The position numbers and the translations under genes are program-made. A model generated the notes under the pieces. It worked only from the letters and a program-made list of their open reading frames with translations. It made no database searches and had not been told where the DNA came from. This document shows positions 14,321 through 15,642 of a DNA stretch of 15,642 nucleotides, piece after piece. The stretch comes from JAEZJZ01 sp964450265 (GTDB taxonomy: Bacteria; Bacillota; UBA994; UBA5500), in contig CAYVCY010000036.1 of NCBI GenBank assembly GCA_964450265.1, forward strand, positions 1-15,642, given 5' to 3'. Position 1 is the first letter of the stretch; every line of letters starts with the position of its first letter.

Positions 14321-15144
14321 CTACTCTTCAGTGATCATTCTGCGATACTGGGTAGGGGTCATGCCCACCTTTCGCCTGAATACACGGGTGAAATGCCCGT
14401 TNNNNNNNNNNNNNNNNNNNNNNNNNNNNNNNNNNNNNNNNNNNNNNNNNNNNNNNNNNNNNNNNNNNNNNNNNNNNNNNNNNNNNNNNNNNNNNNNNNN
14501 NTGACGATATATTGGATCCCGTTATTCTGGTCGCGAATCGGAAAGGCAGTCATGTTGTGAAACATGCTGCCAAAAACCACTTGATTCCCGCTCGCCAGTA
14601 GATTGACTACTTCTTGATAAGGCACCTTCACATCATAAGCATGCACTACTTCGCCACTGAAGGCCCGCTGCACGAACTCCGCGATCCCCCAGCGCTCGAG
14701 CGCAGGGTCTAGGAGAATGTTGTGCTGCTGATAGAGCCGTTCCGGATCAGAAATGCGGGCAAACGACAGGAAGGCTTCATTCGCCAAGAGCAGAGTGCCG
14801 TCCGGTGCACAAATGTGCATCGGGTAAGGAAAATGCTTCACAATTTCAACGAACAGCTCTTTATTCTCGTATAGCGATGGAAAGGAACAGTTGCCGATAT
14901 GCTGTTGCTGCTCGCCCAACGAAAGCATTTCCTGAGACACCGCTGCCGCTTCCTCGTTGCGCAGCACAGGCGAAATCGCCCGCTTCGCTCCATCCGGGCC
15001 CTTCGGTCGCGCGGCGTTCTGGGGAATCAGCCACAAGCCGCCCTGTTTCACGGCGTCTATCCTGCCTTCGGCACAGTAGCGCGTTATTGTCCTGATGCCT
15101 AGTCGCCACTTCTCGCTGGCCTCCCGCACAGTCACGTATTCCAC
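14321..15144 (-). CDS. HTH-PAS-AraC hybrid transcription regulator (interrupted by assembly gap)
   Basis: From a GTG at 15144 (AGGAGGT seven bases upstream; a TTG at 15165 lies before the ribosome site and is rejected) the protein starts with an excisionase/MerR-like HTH (about 1-45: VTVREASEKW ... RTITRYCAEGRID, GLWLIP). A linker follows, then a PAS domain (about 95-215: FPYPMHICAPDGTLLLANEAFLSFARI and FHNMTAFPIRDQNNGIQYIV). The 100-N gap interrupts it, and beyond the gap in the minus frame ending at 14321 is NGHFTRVFRRKVGMTPTQYRRMITEE, the last helix of an AraC-type HTH. So the product has two DNA-binding types plus a sensory PAS. An AraC domain is about 100 residues and 26 remain, so the real gap is probably longer than 100 bases. 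The ORF crossing the gap in other frames is artefactual. The regulated genes are unknown; candidates are the ParB-like gene and the divergent region at 15278. Confidence 0.75.
14402..14501. other. Assembly gap of 100 Ns
   Basis: A run of exactly 100 undetermined bases, the usual placeholder for a gap of unknown size. It falls inside the HTH-PAS-AraC gene. Confidence 0.99.
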
Positions 15145-15277
15145 GCTACCCACCTCCTGGAGCAAAACTCATGCTTAAGGACAAATCAAGTTAGCGAAGT
15201 CGCCGCTCCTTTGTAATGTGTGTGCTTATTTCGTTCTCGGTGTTCCCCTTACCTTCCTACCTGGAAAAAAACTGTGA

Positions 15278-15306
15278 TTGACAGTAGGGCTGCCCTAGGC
15301 TTTATT
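15278..15306 (+). promoter_or_regulatory. Promoter with operator-like palindrome in the spacer
   Basis: TTGACA (15278-15283), a 17-base spacer and TTTATT (15301-15306). The spacer holds a perfect hyphenated palindrome TAGGGC-T-GCCCTA (15285-15297), the position expected of a repressor site. It points toward the structured leader and small ORF. Confidence 0.6.
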
Positions 15307-15390
15307 AGGGAAATAAATCACTATTTCTTGCGGATAAGATGGTTACCGCCTGCATTCTTGCGCAAAATAACGAAGTGATGCACTCATCTG

Positions 15391-15452
15391 GATGGAGAGG
15401 CGTTTGGAACGCCCGGCGGCCGATCTGAAAAGGGAACGAAAGCCGCTCCATC
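15391..15452 (+). promoter_or_regulatory. Candidate structured mRNA leader (three-way junction)
   Basis: GATGGAG (15391-15397) pairs with CTCCATC (15446-15452); inside are the hairpin GGCGTT-TGG-AACGCC (15399-15413) and CGGC (15414-15417) paired with GCCG (15442-15445) around the loop GGCCGATCTG...GAACGAAA. It lies about 35 bases before the small ORF. I did not recognise a known riboswitch or T-box (no TGGNACCGCG). Other sequence from 15145 to 15390 shows only the promoter and short complementary segments. Confidence 0.4.
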
Positions 15453-15486
15453 ATCATTTCATCGATAACAGAGAGGGGTGTTGACT

Positions 15487-15594
15487 ATGATTGGGAATAC
15501 ACCGCTAGCCGCGATCGATTATCGCTTTAGCGGAAAGCAGGCTCTATCGATAAGAGCCGCCGAAACGATGGGCTGGCCAGGCTACTATAGCTGA
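15487..15594 (+). pseudogene. Possible truncated cysteine-synthase-like ORF
   Basis: ATG at 15487 has GAGGGGTG six bases upstream. The 35-codon reading frame begins MIGNTPLAAIDYRF, like the IGNTPL...I start of PLP-dependent cysteine synthase-type proteins, then ends at TGA (15592-15594) near where the family has the PLP-lysine segment GSIKDR. The remaining 48 bases to the window end contain CAACCAGC and AATCAGCC, reminiscent of the ATSGNTGIS coding region, which could indicate a deletion/frameshift. Alternatively it is a short peptide with chance similarity, or contig-end sequence error. Confidence is low. Confidence 0.3.
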
Positions 15595-15642
15595 TCACTC
15601 CAGTAGGCAGAGGGGAGCAACCAGCAGAGTCCAATCAGCCCT

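Noticed and set aside
13988..14560. 190-residue ORF running across the N gap
   Set aside because: It reads through undetermined bases and is antisense to the ParB-like and regulator genes.
15339..15428. 29-codon upstream ORF (starts MVTACILAQ) in the leader
   Set aside because: No good ribosome site, and the bases are better explained by the RNA stems; a leader peptide cannot be excluded.
15391..15452. T-box leader
   Set aside because: TGGAACGCCC only loosely resembles the TGGNACCGCG T-box sequence, and no specifier or antiterminator pairing is clear.
1..15642. CRISPR arrays, tRNA, rRNA genes or insertion sequences
   Set aside because: No regularly spaced identical repeats, no tRNA-like cloverleaf or rRNA core sequence, and no transposase was found; the GGGGAC palindromes are the only mobile-like elements.

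Overview
The window looks like chromosomal DNA from an anaerobic, spore-former-type Firmicute (Clostridia / Peptococcaceae-like) of moderate GC. Reasons: strong AGGAGG-type ribosome binding sites, sigma-A style promoters, a DUF2680 secreted protein, DUF4153 and bacterial SLC6-type proteins, a ykkC-class riboswitch typical of this phylum, and an apparent selenoprotein peroxiredoxin (Sec use is common in anaerobic clostridia). No selenocysteine machinery (selA, selB, selC, selD) lies in the window. A 100-N assembly gap at 14402-14501 shows this is a scaffold.

Layout. 1-2905: a near-perfect 32-bp palindrome, then (minus strand) an integral membrane DUF4153 protein and a GNAT acetyltransferase. 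2906-3860: a promoter with a Fur/PerR-like 7-1-7 operator drives an AhpC-type peroxiredoxin (plus strand) whose peroxidatic cysteine codon is an in-frame TGA followed at SECIS distance by a perfect 7-bp hairpin with a G-first loop; a strong intrinsic terminator follows. 3898-8086 (minus): a two-component system (response regulator then histidine kinase, overlapping by 4 bp), a small secreted DUF2680 protein whose upstream region carries three tandem 11-bp repeats that look like the response-regulator binding site, and a DASS/SLC13 anion symporter. 8220-9925 (minus): purC and a PqqB/PhnP-like metallo-beta-lactamase-fold protein, with no other pur or pqq genes nearby.

9926-11718: sigma-A promoter, a ykkC-family aptamer best matching the ppGpp subtype, an overlapping intrinsic terminator, and an SLC6/NSS-family sodium-dependent transporter. 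This is a plausible stringent-response ON switch for amino-acid uptake. 11721-13404 (minus): a two-gene ABC-2 exporter with translationally linked ATPase and permease. 13571-15144 (minus): an orphan ParB-like domain protein downstream of a transcription regulator with an N-terminal excisionase-like HTH, a PAS domain, and (across the gap) the last helix of an AraC-type HTH. 15145-15642: a promoter with an operator-like palindrome in its spacer, a structured leader, and a 35-codon ORF that starts like a cysteine synthase and then breaks off.

The most notable items are the Sec-peroxiredoxin lacking its resolving cysteine, the ppGpp-type riboswitch on an NSS transporter, the 11-bp repeat array next to the two-component system, and a family of GGGGAC/GTCCCC palindromes placed immediately at gene 3' ends.
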